The position numbers and the translations under genes are program-made. From the NCBI RefSeq assembly GCF_004028155.1, contig NZ_SBII01000004.1:1-64000 (forward strand): a DNA stretch of 64,000 bases. The letters run 5' to 3'. Numbering within the stretch: position 1 is the stretch's first letter; every line of letters begins with the position of its first letter. Source of the stretch: Flavobacterium cerinum (GTDB lineage Bacteria; Bacteroidota; Bacteroidia; Flavobacteriales; Flavobacteriaceae). The notes below the pieces were generated by a model, which worked only from the letters and a program-made list of their open reading frames with translations, was not told the origin of the DNA and ran no database searches. Positions 44,032 to 53,573 of the stretch are shown one piece after another.

Positions 44032-46005
44032 ATGAAATTTAAAAAAGTTCTTTTAGGTCTTTGCCTATTTGTTTCGGCACTATCTTTTTCTCAGGAAGTT
44101 AAAAAAGAAGTATTATTTACCATAGACGGCAAGCCTTATTATACAGATGAGTTTGTGAGGATTTACAATAAAAATCTTGACCTCGTTAAAGATGACTCTC
44201 AAAAAAACCTGGATAATTACCTTAACCTGTTTATTGGTTATAAGCTAAAAGTGAGCAAGGCTAATAAGCTAGGACTTCAAAACGGTAAGAAATATGTGGG
44301 AGAGTTAAAATCATACCGCACCCAGCTTACTAAAAATTACCTTACTGATACTAAAGTAACAAAAGAACTTATAGATGAGGCATATGCCCGTTCTAAAAAA
44401 GAAGTTAAAGCATCGCATATATTATTCCTTGTAGATGAGAATGCATTGCCTGCAGATACACTTAAAGCATATAATAAAGCTATTGATGTTCGTAAAAAAG
44501 CATTAGCAGGGGAGAGCTTTGAAAAGCTGGCAGAACAATATTCTGAAGATCCTTCAGCGAAAGAAAATAAAGGAGATCTTGGTTATTTTTCGGTATTCAG
44601 AATGGTTTATCCTTTTGAAACCGGTGCTTACACTACGCCAAAAGGAGAAGTGTCTAAGCCGATAAGAAGCCGTTTTGGATATCACGTTATTAAAGTGATT
44701 GATGTAAGACAAAACAGAGGGGATGTTACTGTGGCGCATATTATGATAATGAAGCCTAAGAAAGATAGCCCGGAAGAAACTGCAAAAGTAAAATCTACTA
44801 TTGAGGATATTTATAAAAAATTAAAACAGGGAGAAGAATTTGAAACCTTAGCAAAACAATTTTCTGAGGATAAATCTACAGCAGCTGTTGGAGGTAAATT
44901 AAATCGTTTTGGTTCCGGAGAACTAAGTTCTACGGTTTTTGAAGATCAGTCTTTTGCACTGAAACAGCCGGGAGATATTACAGCTCCGTTTGAATCACAG
45001 CACGGCTGGCATATTGTAAAACTTATAGAGAAACATACAGACAGGCCTTTTGATGAATTAAAAGCAGATTTTGAAAACAAAATAAGAAAAGACGAGCGTT
45101 CTAAACTTATTGCAAATTCAATGACAGAAAAACTTAAGGTAAAGTATGCTGTTAAGAAGGATGCTAAAGTTTATGCAAAAGCGGTTAAGGCTTTAAATGA
45201 TAAGATATATACTCAGTCATGGGAGATGCCTAAAGATGCCGCTGCTTATACCCAAACGGTTTTAAGCATCAATAGCGACAGAACTTTTAGTGCGGAAGAT
45301 TTTCTGAAGTATGTAAGTATACAGCAAAAAGGAGGTTTAGTAGTTAAGCCGATAGCTAAACAGGCTGATATATTATTTGATAACTTCACAAACGATAAGC
45401 TTAATGCTTATTATAATGACAATCTTGAAAAAGAGTTTCCTGAATTTGGATTGGTAATGGGTGAGTATCGTGATGGCTTGCTATTGTTTGATCTTATGGA
45501 GAAGGAGATTTGGGAAAAGGCTAAAAATGATACAGTTGCACTGGAGGGTTATTATAAAAACAACATCGATAAATACCAGTGGAAAGACAGGGTAGATGCA
45601 GATGTTTACTCGTCTACTAAAGAAGATGTTATTAAGAAGGTAAAGAAGTTTCTTAAAAAAGGAAAGGATGCTGATTTTATAAAGGCCGAACTTAATAAAG
45701 AAGGCAAAGTTGAAGTACTTGAAAAATTGGGTGTTTTTGACCAGGATAGCGAAGCATTGCCAAAAATGAAAGAATGGAAAAAAGGTATATCTGATGTTGT
45801 TAAGGAAGGGAACTATTTCTATGTCGTAAAAACAAATGATATACTTCCGGCAGGGCCTAAAACTTTTGAACAGAGTAAAGGGCGTGTTATAAACGATTAT
45901 CAGCAGCAACTGGAAAGCAACTGGATTACAGATCTTGAAAAAGAATTTTCTGTAGAGGTGAATAAAGATGTTTTTGCAAGGGTTAAAAAAGAGCTTAATC
46001 AATAA
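44032..46005 (+). CDS. Periplasmic peptidyl-prolyl isomerase with tandem parvulin domains
   Basis: The protein has 657 residues with a signal peptide ending ALSFSQ. Two parvulin (PpiC/rotamase) domains are visible. One is at about 120-230 (KASHILFLVD, EKLAEQYSEDPSAKENKGDLGYF, RSRFGYHVIKV). The other is at about 232-345 (VAHIMIMKP, LAKQFSEDKSTAAVGGKLNRFG, SQHGWHIVKL). A long C-terminal region with unknown fold follows. It probably assists folding of outer-membrane and secreted proteins. The next gene starts within its stop codon (TAATG), so translation is coupled. Confidence 0.92.
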   Translation: MKFKKVLLGLCLFVSALSFSQEVKKEVLFTIDGKPYYTDEFVRIYNKNLDLVKDDSQKNLDNYLNLFIGYKLKVSKANKLGLQNGKKYVGELKSYRTQLTKNYLTDTKVTKELIDEAYARSKKEVKASHILFLVDENALPADTLKAYNKAIDVRKKALAGESFEKLAEQYSEDPSAKENKGDLGYFSVFRMVYPFETGAYTTPKGEVSKPIRSRFGYHVIKVIDVRQNRGDVTVAHIMIMKPKKDSPEETAKVKSTIEDIYKKLKQGEEFETLAKQFSEDKSTAAVGGKLNRFGSGELSSTVFEDQSFALKQPGDITAPFESQHGWHIVKLIEKHTDRPFDELKADFENKIRKDERSKLIANSMTEKLKVKYAVKKDAKVYAKAVKALNDKIYTQSWEMPKDAAAYTQTVLSINSDRTFSAEDFLKYVSIQQKGGLVVKPIAKQADILFDNFTNDKLNAYYNDNLEKEFPEFGLVMGEYRDGLLLFDLMEKEIWEKAKNDTVALEGYYKNNIDKYQWKDRVDADVYSSTKEDVIKKVKKFLKKGKDADFIKAELNKEGKVEVLEKLGVFDQDSEALPKMKEWKKGISDVVKEGNYFYVVKTNDILPAGPKTFEQSKGRVINDYQQQLESNWITDLEKEFSVEVNKDVFARVKKELNQ

Positions 46006-46856
46006 TGATAAAAAAGGGAATATTGTTCTTACTGGCTCTTACTCTAGGCTCATGCAGCTACTTTAAAGAAGAGGAAAAACCAGAGGCTGTGGCCAGGGTA
46101 GAAAAAGAATATCTTGATGCCAGCGAGCTTAAGGGTATTGTGCCTCCGGGTACTTCTAAGGAAGACAGTATTGCTATTGTAAAGAGTTATATTGATCGTT
46201 GGGCTTCGCAAAAGCTGCTTTATAACGCGGCACAAGTAAATCTTAGTAAAGAAAAACAAGCAGAATATGCTAAACTTATACGTCAGTATGAAATAGATCT
46301 TTATACTGGCGCATACCTTGAAGAAGTGGTAAAGAGAAGTGTGGATACTGTTGTTACAAAACAGGAACTTGCCGCTTATTATAATACAAATAAAGATAAT
46401 TTTAAAACGACAGGTACTTTAGTAAAGCTTAAGTATGTTAGGCTTGATAAAGAACATCCAAAATTCAGCTTGGTTAAAAGCCGGTTTTTGAGTGGTAACA
46501 AAAAAGATCTTAAATCGCTTAACGATATGGCTATACAGTTTAAAAGTTATGCGTTTAATGATTCTACATGGGTAGACATGAATCAGGTATATGCGAAACT
46601 GCCATTTATTACACCGGAGAATCGTGATAAATATATAAGCAGCAGCATGTCTTACCAATATCCTGATTCTACAGATGTGTATATAGTGAAAGTGGTAAAA
46701 GTATTGGATAGGAATCAGGTTTCGCCTTTTGAATATATAAAGCCAACTTTACAGCAATTGATAATAAATAATAGGAAACTGGAGTTAATAAAGAAGTTCC
46801 AAAAAGAAATAACGGATGACGCGATTAAAAACAATGAGTATGAAATTTATAAATAA
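46005..46856 (+). CDS. Lipoprotein, SurA-like chaperone segment without PPIase domain
   Basis: The protein has 283 residues. MIKKGILFLLALTLGSCSYF carries a clear lipobox with Cys17. The mature part is helical and resembles the N-terminal and C-terminal chaperone segments of SurA/PpiC proteins (SYIDRWASQKLLYNAAQ, ELAAYYNTNKDNF, PTLQQLIINNRKLELIKKF), but no parvulin signature is present. It starts by a one-base overlap with the upstream isomerase and overlaps the downstream one. It is probably a membrane-tethered foldase partner without isomerase activity. The function is inferred from context. Confidence 0.8.
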   Translation: MIKKGILFLLALTLGSCSYFKEEEKPEAVARVEKEYLDASELKGIVPPGTSKEDSIAIVKSYIDRWASQKLLYNAAQVNLSKEKQAEYAKLIRQYEIDLYTGAYLEEVVKRSVDTVVTKQELAAYYNTNKDNFKTTGTLVKLKYVRLDKEHPKFSLVKSRFLSGNKKDLKSLNDMAIQFKSYAFNDSTWVDMNQVYAKLPFITPENRDKYISSSMSYQYPDSTDVYIVKVVKVLDRNQVSPFEYIKPTLQQLIINNRKLELIKKFQKEITDDAIKNNEYEIYK

Positions 46857-48246
46857 CAGGATTTTCCTGTTTTTGGCCTTTGCTTTATTAGGGATTAACC
46901 TGACCGTTGCGCAGGAGATACTACCGGTAACCAAAAAAGATAGTGTTAAGCCAGGAGCTTTTCAGGGTAGGTCTAAAGTAGATGGTGTTATTGCTGTGGT
47001 AGGAGATTTCATAGTATTGGATTCAGATATTGATATGATGTTCAGGGAGCTTCAGGCTCAAAATGTACCAATTAAAGAGGTAACACGCTGTGAGCTTTTA
47101 GGTAAACTAATGGAGGATAAGCTGTATGCTCACCATGCAATACAGGATAGTATCATTGTAAGTGATGCAGAGGTTAATGAAACCATGAATAAGCAAATTG
47201 ACTATTTTGTTGAAAAACTGGGCAGTGAGCAGCAAATGGTGACTTACTTTAAAAAGAAAAGTATCGATGCTTTTAGAACAGAGCTTTCTGAAATGATAAA
47301 AAATCAGAAACTTACTGAGCAGATGCAGAAAAAAATTATTGAAGGTGTGCAGATAACTCCGGAAGAGGTTAAACAATATTTCTCTGCATTCAAGAAAGAA
47401 GACCTGCCGATTTTTGGTGCTGAAATGGAGGTAGCACAAATTGTTATAAAGCCTCTTATATCGCAGGCGGAAAAGCAAAAAGTTATTGATAAGCTGAAGG
47501 CACTCAAAAAGGAGATACAGGATGGATCCAGTTTTTACAGTAAGGCCGTATTATATTCTGAAGACCGCGCATCTGGAGCAAGTGGTGGTTTTATGAAGAT
47601 GAACAGAAAATCTCAATTTGTAAAAGAATTTAAAGAGGCAGCATTTAGCCTTGCTGAAGGTGAAATATCTGACCCGATTGAAACAGAATTTGGTTTTCAC
47701 CTTATCTATGTAGAAAAGATTAGAGGGCAGGAACTTGATGTTAGACATATATTGATGTCGCCAAAAGTAACACCGGAAGCTTTGCAAAAAGCGAAGGAGA
47801 AAGCTGAGATGATAAGAACTAAAATTGTTAATGGTGAAATTTCATTTGCAGATGCGGCACGTTCTGAATCTGATGAGAAAGAAACCCGTAATAACGGTGG
47901 TCTTCTGATTAATCCAAAAACATTTAATAACCGTTTTGAACTTACTAAGCTTCCACCGGAAATTTATAACAATATTTCTGACCTGAAAGATAAAGAAGTG
48001 TCAAAACCTATACGTGATGTAGGAGAAAGAGGTGAGCAGACATATAAATTAATGATGGTTACTGATCGATTTGATGAGCATACCGCAGATTATGCTAAAG
48101 ATTATACAAAGATCAAAGAGCTTGCATTGCGTGAAAAACAAAGAAAAGAGATTGGGAAATGGAGTGATGCTAAAATTAAAGATACTTACATAAAAGTAAA
48201 TGGAGACTACCGTAAGTGTCCGTTTACAAATCATTGGGTAAAATAA
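46840..48246 (+). CDS. SurA-like periplasmic chaperone with tandem parvulin domains
   Basis: I chose the ATG at 46840 because it gives a compact signal peptide (FLFLAFALLGINLTVAQ); ATGs at 46834 and 46816 are alternatives. The length is 468 residues. A SurA N-terminal helical domain includes VDGVIAVVGDFIVLDSD. It is followed by two parvulin domains (VAQIVIKPL, YSEDRASGASGGFMKMNRKS, TEFGFHLIYVEK; then VRHILMSPK, ARSESDEKETRNNGGLL). It is the third gene in the foldase operon and overlaps the lipoprotein gene. It most likely escorts outer-membrane proteins, including T9SS barrels, across the periplasm. Confidence 0.92.
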   Translation: MKFINNRIFLFLAFALLGINLTVAQEILPVTKKDSVKPGAFQGRSKVDGVIAVVGDFIVLDSDIDMMFRELQAQNVPIKEVTRCELLGKLMEDKLYAHHAIQDSIIVSDAEVNETMNKQIDYFVEKLGSEQQMVTYFKKKSIDAFRTELSEMIKNQKLTEQMQKKIIEGVQITPEEVKQYFSAFKKEDLPIFGAEMEVAQIVIKPLISQAEKQKVIDKLKALKKEIQDGSSFYSKAVLYSEDRASGASGGFMKMNRKSQFVKEFKEAAFSLAEGEISDPIETEFGFHLIYVEKIRGQELDVRHILMSPKVTPEALQKAKEKAEMIRTKIVNGEISFADAARSESDEKETRNNGGLLINPKTFNNRFELTKLPPEIYNNISDLKDKEVSKPIRDVGERGEQTYKLMMVTDRFDEHTADYAKDYTKIKELALREKQRKEIGKWSDAKIKDTYIKVNGDYRKCPFTNHWVK

Positions 48247-48346
48247 TTGTAGGTTAATATCTCAAACTTTAGGTAAAGATTAAAAATATTTATAAGTTTG
48301 AAGTCGGCTGTATGGCCAAATTAAATTTATAATCCAACATTACTAT

Positions 48347-49300
48347 ATGTCAGACGTAGCAGCCATTCAAAACTTAGTTCAGAGACAGAAAGAGTTAAAA
48401 CAGGAGATCGCAAAAATAATCGTTGGCCAGGATGAAGTCGTGGCACAGATAGTACTAAGTATTTTTGCAGGAGGGCACGCTCTTCTTGTAGGTGTACCCG
48501 GTCTGGCTAAAACGCTTATGGTAAATACGATCTCTCAGGCATTGGGGCTTGAGTTTAAACGTATTCAGTTTACACCCGATCTTATGCCTAGTGATATATT
48601 AGGTAGTGAGATACTGGATGAGAACAGACAGTTTAAATTTATTAAGGGTCCGATATTTTCGAATATTATCCTTGCCGATGAGATTAACCGTACCCCGCCG
48701 AAAACGCAGGCAGCTCTACTTGAAGCTATGCAGGAGAAAGCGGTTACTATTGCAGGTCATCATCATAAATTATCTTTGCCTTATTTTGTATTGGCTACAC
48801 AAAACCCAATTGAGCAGGAGGGAACATATCCGTTACCGGAAGCCCAGCTGGACCGTTTTATGTTTGCAATAAAACTGGACTATCCATCGTTTGCCGAGGA
48901 AGTACAGGTGGTAAAAAGTACAACATCTGATGTTACTGTAAAAGTAAACCCATTATTTACATCACAGGAGATACTGGATTTTCAACATTTAATAAGAAGA
49001 ATACCTGTTGCAGATAATGTTATAGAGTATGCCGTAACGCTTGTGGGAAAAACAAGACCGGGTAACCCACTTTCTAATGATTACGTAAATACATATTTAG
49101 ACTGGGGAGCAGGGCCAAGGGCTTCTCAGAATTTAATTCTGGCAGCAAAGACCAATGCTGCACTTAATGGTAAGTATTCGCCGGATATTGAAGATGTACA
49201 GGCAGTGGCTACCGGAATATTACGCCATAGGATAATAAAAAATTATAAGGCTGATGCCGAAGGCATAACCGAAGAAATGATAATAAAAAAGCTGTTTTAA
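48347..49300 (+). CDS. MoxR family AAA+ ATPase
   Basis: The protein has 317 residues, typical for MoxR proteins. Walker A GVPGLAKT is near residue 48, Walker B LADEINRTPPKTQAALLEAM near 107, and sensor 1 FVLATQNPIEQEGTYPLPEAQLD is unmistakable in its ATQNP core. These ATPases act as chaperones, often with VWA-domain proteins, in assembling complexes. No VWA partner is encoded here, so the client is unknown. The gene starts about 100 bp after the foldase operon and may be transcribed with it. It ends at a terminator. Confidence 0.94.
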   Translation: MSDVAAIQNLVQRQKELKQEIAKIIVGQDEVVAQIVLSIFAGGHALLVGVPGLAKTLMVNTISQALGLEFKRIQFTPDLMPSDILGSEILDENRQFKFIKGPIFSNIILADEINRTPPKTQAALLEAMQEKAVTIAGHHHKLSLPYFVLATQNPIEQEGTYPLPEAQLDRFMFAIKLDYPSFAEEVQVVKSTTSDVTVKVNPLFTSQEILDFQHLIRRIPVADNVIEYAVTLVGKTRPGNPLSNDYVNTYLDWGAGPRASQNLILAAKTNAALNGKYSPDIEDVQAVATGILRHRIIKNYKADAEGITEEMIIKKLF

Positions 49301-49313
49301 TAACAGCTTTTTT
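49286..49313 (+). terminator. Intrinsic terminator of the MoxR gene
   Basis: GCTGTT at 49291-49296 pairs with AACAGC at 49302-49307 and overlaps the stop codon. An A-run precedes it and a T-run follows. Confidence 0.8.
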
Positions 49314-49411
49314 CATGTTAGGATATTGTTAATAATTTGTGAGTTATTTTCTTGTTTTATAAGAAAACAATATAGATATTGTGATATCTTTAAAACACAA
49401 CTTAAAAGAAT

Positions 49412-49792
49412 ATGAAAAAAAGATTTGGTATTATCCCCGAACTCTTTTTCATGGGAATGGGAATGTTCTGGACTATTGAAAGCTATTTTGCATTGGGAAG
49501 TGTGAATTATTTCGCGCTGTTAGTTACCTGGTTATTGTTCCTGCAGATTTTTTACAAGAATCGCTTAGCAGGGCTTATATATGGTACAGCGCTTGGATCA
49601 TTTTCTGTGTATATGCTGCTAGCCGTAACTTCAGAATACCATGAATTAGAAGCAGCATCAATCGCTATGCGATCTACGGCTCTTGGCGTTGTATTATTTA
49701 GTGCAGCCATCCTTATGGGTATTGCAATGGTTTACAAGTATGTTAGAACAAAGGTTAATTACGACGAAAGTGTACTTACGGTAACGTACTAA
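49412..49792 (+). CDS. Small integral membrane protein of unknown function
   Basis: The protein has 126 residues. It consists of about four membrane helices (LFFMGMGMFWTIESYFAL, YFALLVTWLLFLQIF, LIYGTALGSFSVYMLL, ALGVVLFSAAILMGIAMVY) with short loops and a charged C terminus. I do not recognise the family. It is flanked by terminators on both sides, so it is a separate transcription unit. Confidence 0.75.
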   Translation: MKKRFGIIPELFFMGMGMFWTIESYFALGSVNYFALLVTWLLFLQIFYKNRLAGLIYGTALGSFSVYMLLAVTSEYHELEAASIAMRSTALGVVLFSAAILMGIAMVYKYVRTKVNYDESVLTVTY

Positions 49793-49808
49793 AAAACAAA
49801 AAATCATT

Positions 49809-49851
49809 AAAAAAAGCTGTTCGGTAATTTATTTCCGAACAGCTTTTTTTG
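49809..49851 (+). terminator. Intrinsic terminator after the small membrane protein
   Basis: AGCTGTTCGG at 49815-49824 pairs with CCGAACAGCT at 49835-49844, followed by a long T-run and preceded by an A-run. Confidence 0.92.
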
Positions 49852-50365
49852 TTTTGGGTGTTGATAAGTATGTTCTTAATGTGTTGATAACTTGGTTTGT
49901 ATGGTTCTATAGCCAGTTCCAAATTGATGAGCGTATTTTATAATATTCTATGTGTAATATTATGATTTTTCGGAAAAAGAGTCCTCTTTGATATTTGATG
50001 GTTCGTAACAGTTGTTCATGTCGGATTAATTTCCTGTTTAAAACTGATCTTGCGTCAGCAGAAAATATTTTTGATGGAATAAAAATCAAAAAATACTAAA
50101 AATAAGAGGCCGTACGCAAACATTTTCGAATGGATATTTTTGCTATTTTAAGTACTTTGTTCATGATTTGATAATATAAGATTAAAATATTACGAATTCT
50201 TAAATAAACGACACTATATCTTAAAGTTGTTGTGGTTTCTTCAGTAAAATAGAATGTTTATAAATAATAATCCTTTGAAATTAAAGAAACGATAAAAATT
50301 TTTTAATTGAATAGAGAATGAGTAAATTTACGGACTTTTTACAAACGAACATTAATATACTTACT
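49852..50365. other. AT-rich intergenic region upstream of aconitase
   Basis: This 514-bp gap holds no credible gene. It must carry the aconitase promoter, but I found no full match to TTG-N17-23-TAnnTTTG; TACTTTG at 50153-50159 is a near match lacking a properly spaced TTG. The length suggests a long leader or upstream regulatory sites. Confidence 0.4.
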
Positions 50366-52642
50366 ATGGCTTTTGATATTGAAATGATCAAAAAGGTGTA
50401 TGAGAACATGGCAGAACGCGTTGACAAGGCTCGTGAACTTGTTGGTCGTCCGCTTACACTTTCTGAAAAGATTTTATATTCACACATGTGGGAAGGAAAT
50501 CCTACACAGAAGTTCCAAAGAGGAGCTGACTATGTAGATTTTGCCCCGGATAGAGTTGCCTGCCAGGATGCTACTGCGCAAATGGCTCTTTTACAATTTA
50601 TGCACGCTGGAAAAGCTAAGGTTGCTGTACCTACAACGGTACACTGTGATCACCTTATCCAGGCGAAAGTAGATGCTAGAACCGACTTAAAACGCGCGAA
50701 AGAGCAAAGTAATGAGGTTTTTGATTTCCTTTCTTCTATTTCAAACAAATATGGTATTGGTTTCTGGAAACCGGGAGCTGGTATTATTCACCAGGTAGTA
50801 TTAGAGAACTATGCTTTCCCAGGTGGTATGATGATCGGGACCGATTCTCACACTGTTAACGCAGGTGGTTTAGGTATGCTTGCCATTGGTGTAGGTGGTG
50901 CTGATGCGGTTGACGTTATGAGTGGTATGGCTTGGGAGCTTAAATTCCCAAAACTGATAGGTGTTAAGTTAACCGGTAAATTATCAGGTTGGACTGCTCC
51001 TAAAGATGTTATCCTTAAAGTTGCCGGTATCCTTACTGTTAAAGGTGGTACTGGTGCTGTAATTGAATATTTTGGCGAAGGTGCTAAAGCAATGTCTTGT
51101 ACCGGTAAAGGTACAATCTGTAACATGGGTGCAGAGGTAGGTGCTACAACATCTACTTTTGGATATGATGAGTCTATGGACCGTTACCTTCGTGCTACAA
51201 ACAGAGCTGATGTTGCTGATGCTGCTAATGCTGTTGCGGCTTACCTAACAGGTGACGACGAGGTATATGCTAATCCTAACGAATATTTTGACCAAGTTAT
51301 TGAGATCAACCTTTCTGAACTTGAGCCACACTTAAACGGTCCTTTCACTCCGGATTTGGCTACGCCAATTTCTAAAATGAGAGAAGAAGCGCTTAAAAAT
51401 GACTGGCCTCTACAAATTCAGGTAGGTCTGATAGGTTCTTGTACCAACTCATCATACGAGGATATTGCACGTTCGGCTTCTCTTGCAAAACAGGTGGCTG
51501 ACAAAAATTTAAAAACAAAATCTCAGTTTACGATCACTCCGGGTTCTGAAGTGGTACGTTATACTATAGAGCGTGATGGTTTTATCGATACATTTGATAA
51601 AATTGGCGCTACTGTATTTGCTAATGCCTGCGGACCATGTATTGGTATGTGGGATCGTGAAGGTGCAGAGAAAGAAGAGCGTAACACAATTGTTCACTCA
51701 TTCAACAGAAACTTCTCTAAACGTGCCGATGGTAACCCTAACACACTTGCATTTGTAGGTTCTCCGGAACTTGTAACGGCTCTTGCTATTGCGGGTGACC
51801 TTGGTTTCAATCCGTTAACTGACAAGCTTATCAACGAAGATGGCGAAGAAGTAATGCTGGATGAGCCAACAGGTAATGAACTTCCTCCAAAAGGCTTTGA
51901 TGCTGAAGATCCTGGATACCAGGCTCCGGCTGCTGACGGATCGGCTGTTGTTATTTCTGTTAACGATTCTTCTGAGCGTTTACAGTTACTAGCTCCGTTT
52001 GCTCCATGGAATGGTGAAAACATTACAGGTGCTAAACTACTTATCAAAGCGTTTGGTAAATGTACTACTGACCACATTTCTATGGCAGGTCCCTGGTTAC
52101 GTTTCCGTGGCCACTTGGATAACATTTCTAATAATATGCTTATCGGTGCTGTGAATGCTTTCAATATGAAAACAAACACCGTTAAGAACCAGCTTAAAGG
52201 TGATTATGAGGCAGTTCCTGCAACGGCACGTGATTACAAAGCGGCAGGTATTCCTTCTATCGTTGTGGGTGATCATAACTATGGTGAAGGTTCTTCTCGT
52301 GAGCATGCTGCAATGGAACCTCGTTTCCTTGGTGTTAAGGCAGTATTGGTTAAATCGTTTGCACGTATTCACGAAACCAACCTTAAAAAACAAGGTATGC
52401 TTGCGCTTACTTTTGCTAATGAGGCTGACTATGATAAAATACAGGAAGACGATGTTATCAACTTCTTAGACCTTAAAGAATTTGCTCCGGGAAAACAATT
52501 GACTTTGGAGTTTGTTCACGCTGACGGTACTAAGGATATCATCATGACAAATCATTCTTACAACGAAGGCCAGATTGGCTGGTTTGTAGCAGGATCTGCA
52601 TTGAACCTTATTGCTGCAGCAGGTGCCGAAGCTAAAGCTTAA
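50366..52642 (+). CDS. acn: Aconitate hydratase
   Basis: I use the ATG at 50366 (758 residues, [15 protein letters not shown]) instead of one 16 codons upstream, because it gives the typical start. The enzyme isomerises citrate to isocitrate in the TCA cycle. The three [4Fe-4S] ligands are present in [10 protein letters not shown] and [11 protein letters not shown]. Substrate-binding segments [22 protein letters not shown] (core SHT) and [10 protein letters not shown] are intact, and the swivel domain follows. The length and motifs match the mitochondrial-type enzyme common in Bacteroidetes. It is monocistronic with its own strong terminator. Confidence 0.97.
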   Translation: MAFDIEMIKKVYENMAERVDKARELVGRPLTLSEKILYSHMWEGNPTQKFQRGADYVDFAPDRVACQDATAQMALLQFMHAGKAKVAVPTTVHCDHLIQAKVDARTDLKRAKEQSNEVFDFLSSISNKYGIGFWKPGAGIIHQVVLENYAFPGGMMIGTDSHTVNAGGLGMLAIGVGGADAVDVMSGMAWELKFPKLIGVKLTGKLSGWTAPKDVILKVAGILTVKGGTGAVIEYFGEGAKAMSCTGKGTICNMGAEVGATTSTFGYDESMDRYLRATNRADVADAANAVAAYLTGDDEVYANPNEYFDQVIEINLSELEPHLNGPFTPDLATPISKMREEALKNDWPLQIQVGLIGSCTNSSYEDIARSASLAKQVADKNLKTKSQFTITPGSEVVRYTIERDGFIDTFDKIGATVFANACGPCIGMWDREGAEKEERNTIVHSFNRNFSKRADGNPNTLAFVGSPELVTALAIAGDLGFNPLTDKLINEDGEEVMLDEPTGNELPPKGFDAEDPGYQAPAADGSAVVISVNDSSERLQLLAPFAPWNGENITGAKLLIKAFGKCTTDHISMAGPWLRFRGHLDNISNNMLIGAVNAFNMKTNTVKNQLKGDYEAVPATARDYKAAGIPSIVVGDHNYGEGSSREHAAMEPRFLGVKAVLVKSFARIHETNLKKQGMLALTFANEADYDKIQEDDVINFLDLKEFAPGKQLTLEFVHADGTKDIIMTNHSYNEGQIGWFVAGSALNLIAAAGAEAKA

Positions 52643-52669
52643 TAATATTTCTTAGTTTTATATAGTGTA

Positions 52670-52700
52670 AAAACGCCCAACGAAAGTTGGGCGTTTTTTG
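52670..52700 (+). terminator. Intrinsic terminator of acn
   Basis: AACGCCCAAC and GTTGGGCGTT close on a GAAA tetraloop (stem about 52671-52696), followed by TTTT. Confidence 0.95.
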
Positions 52701-52794
52701 TGTTATATGTTTTGTTATTGAGGAGTACGTTAAAATATAGGAAAAATACTTGTTTTTTGAGTTCGAGTGTGACTCTCCTGTTAGCTTGTGATTT

Positions 52795-52830
52795 CTCTAC
52801 TGCGTTTCACTTCGGTCGAAATGACAAAAC
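52795..52830. repeat. Copy of a dispersed flavobacterial intergenic repeat
   Basis: The segment containing TTTCACTTCGGTCGAAATGA resembles short repeats I recall from many Bacteroidetes intergenic regions. It is related in style to the TTCGACAAGCTCAGC copies at 53195-53510. The identification as a family member is from memory. Confidence 0.5.
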
Positions 52831-52840
52831 AGATTTAATT

Positions 52841-53065
52841 TTAGAAATCAAATAATTCTCTTATCGGAATATTCAGCGCTTTGCAAATTTTGTGAAGTGT
52901 CGTAATGGTGGTGCTTATTTCGCCACGTTCAATTCTGCCAACCTGGTTTTTGGGTATGTTGGCATCATAGGATAATGTTTCCTGCGAAAAGCCTTTTTCA
53001 ATTCGTATTTGTTTTAGCTTTTCACCCACTTTTTTCAGGACTTGTATGTCTTCGTTTTCTACCAC
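52841..53065 (-). CDS. Small XRE-family DNA-binding regulator
   Basis: The protein has 74 residues, all one helix-turn-helix XRE/Cro domain (LKQIRIEKGFSQETLSYDAN, NQVGRIERGE, ALNIPIRELF). The start is a GTG, since no in-frame ATG is available upstream. An inverted repeat TATCTT-N6-AAGATA lies just upstream (53082-53099) and may be its own operator. It has no partner gene, such as a toxin, next to it. The target is unknown. Confidence 0.82.
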   Translation of the reverse strand: MVENEDIQVLKKVGEKLKQIRIEKGFSQETLSYDANIPKNQVGRIERGEISTTITTLHKICKALNIPIRELFDF

Positions 53066-53081
53066 GATATAAAATTGCAGT

Positions 53082-53099
53082 TATCTTATCATAAAGATA
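53082..53099 (-). promoter_or_regulatory. Inverted repeat upstream of the XRE regulator
   Basis: TATCTT at 53082-53087 and AAGATA at 53094-53099 form a dyad 17 bp before the GTG start. The minus strand also reads TATCTTTA, resembling a -7 element, so a repressor bound here would block transcription. Confidence 0.4.
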
Positions 53100-53149
53100 T
53101 GTTTTTAAATAAATATCATCATGTCGATTCCAAAAATTAAATTGCGAAA

Positions 53150-53510
53150 ATTCCGTTAGCCCCGATGGAAGCAGCATCCTCTTGCAAGACAGTGTTTCGA
53201 CAAGCTCAGCATGACGGGGGCGATTATTTCGTTATGCACTTCGACAAGCTCAGCAGGACTGCCTTGCGGGAGATATAGCGGACATCCTGCTAAAGCTGGA
53301 CAGGACAGGAATGGCCTTGTGGGGAAGCGCTTGCCATTCGCTGTGAACTAATAATTGGAAATGCTTCGACAAGCTCAGCATGACAGGGCGGTTTTTGATC
53401 ATATGCGCATACTTCGATTGGTTTTTCGGTTATCTTAATTGTACGCTTTGACAGGCTAGTGTGACATGTTTTGTGGGGCATTTATATCGCGCTTCGACAA
53501 GCTCGGGGAT
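53150..53510. repeat. Nested dispersed intergenic repeats
   Basis: The gap from 53066 to 53573 holds no gene. Copies of CTTCGACAAGCTCAGCA-type sequence occur at about 53195-53220, 53239-53260 and 53363-53388. A shortened copy is at 53491-53510 and a degenerate one at 53444-53467. Outside them, GCCCCGATGGAAGCAGCATCC at about 53159-53179 and GAGATATAGCGGACATCCTG at about 53270-53290 look like the two halves of another flavobacterial repeat, with imperfectly complementary inner ends. Confidence 0.75.
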
Positions 53511-53573
53511 AAAAATAAGTCTGATATTAGTACAGAATTATTTACTTTTAAAAATTAATAAACGTATTGACTG

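Noticed and set aside
49907..50089. 60-residue minus-strand reading frame upstream of aconitase
   Set aside because: Low-complexity, AT-driven sequence with no domain and no promoter.
51694..52393. Long minus-strand reading frames opposite aconitase
   Set aside because: They lie wholly within a highly conserved enzyme gene and encode nothing recognisable.
53290..53481. 63-residue minus-strand reading frame
   Set aside because: It is made of dispersed repeat copies, so its translation is an artefact.
53150..53510. Insertion sequence remnant
   Set aside because: No transposase fragment or terminal inverted repeats of IS type; short dispersed repeats explain the region.
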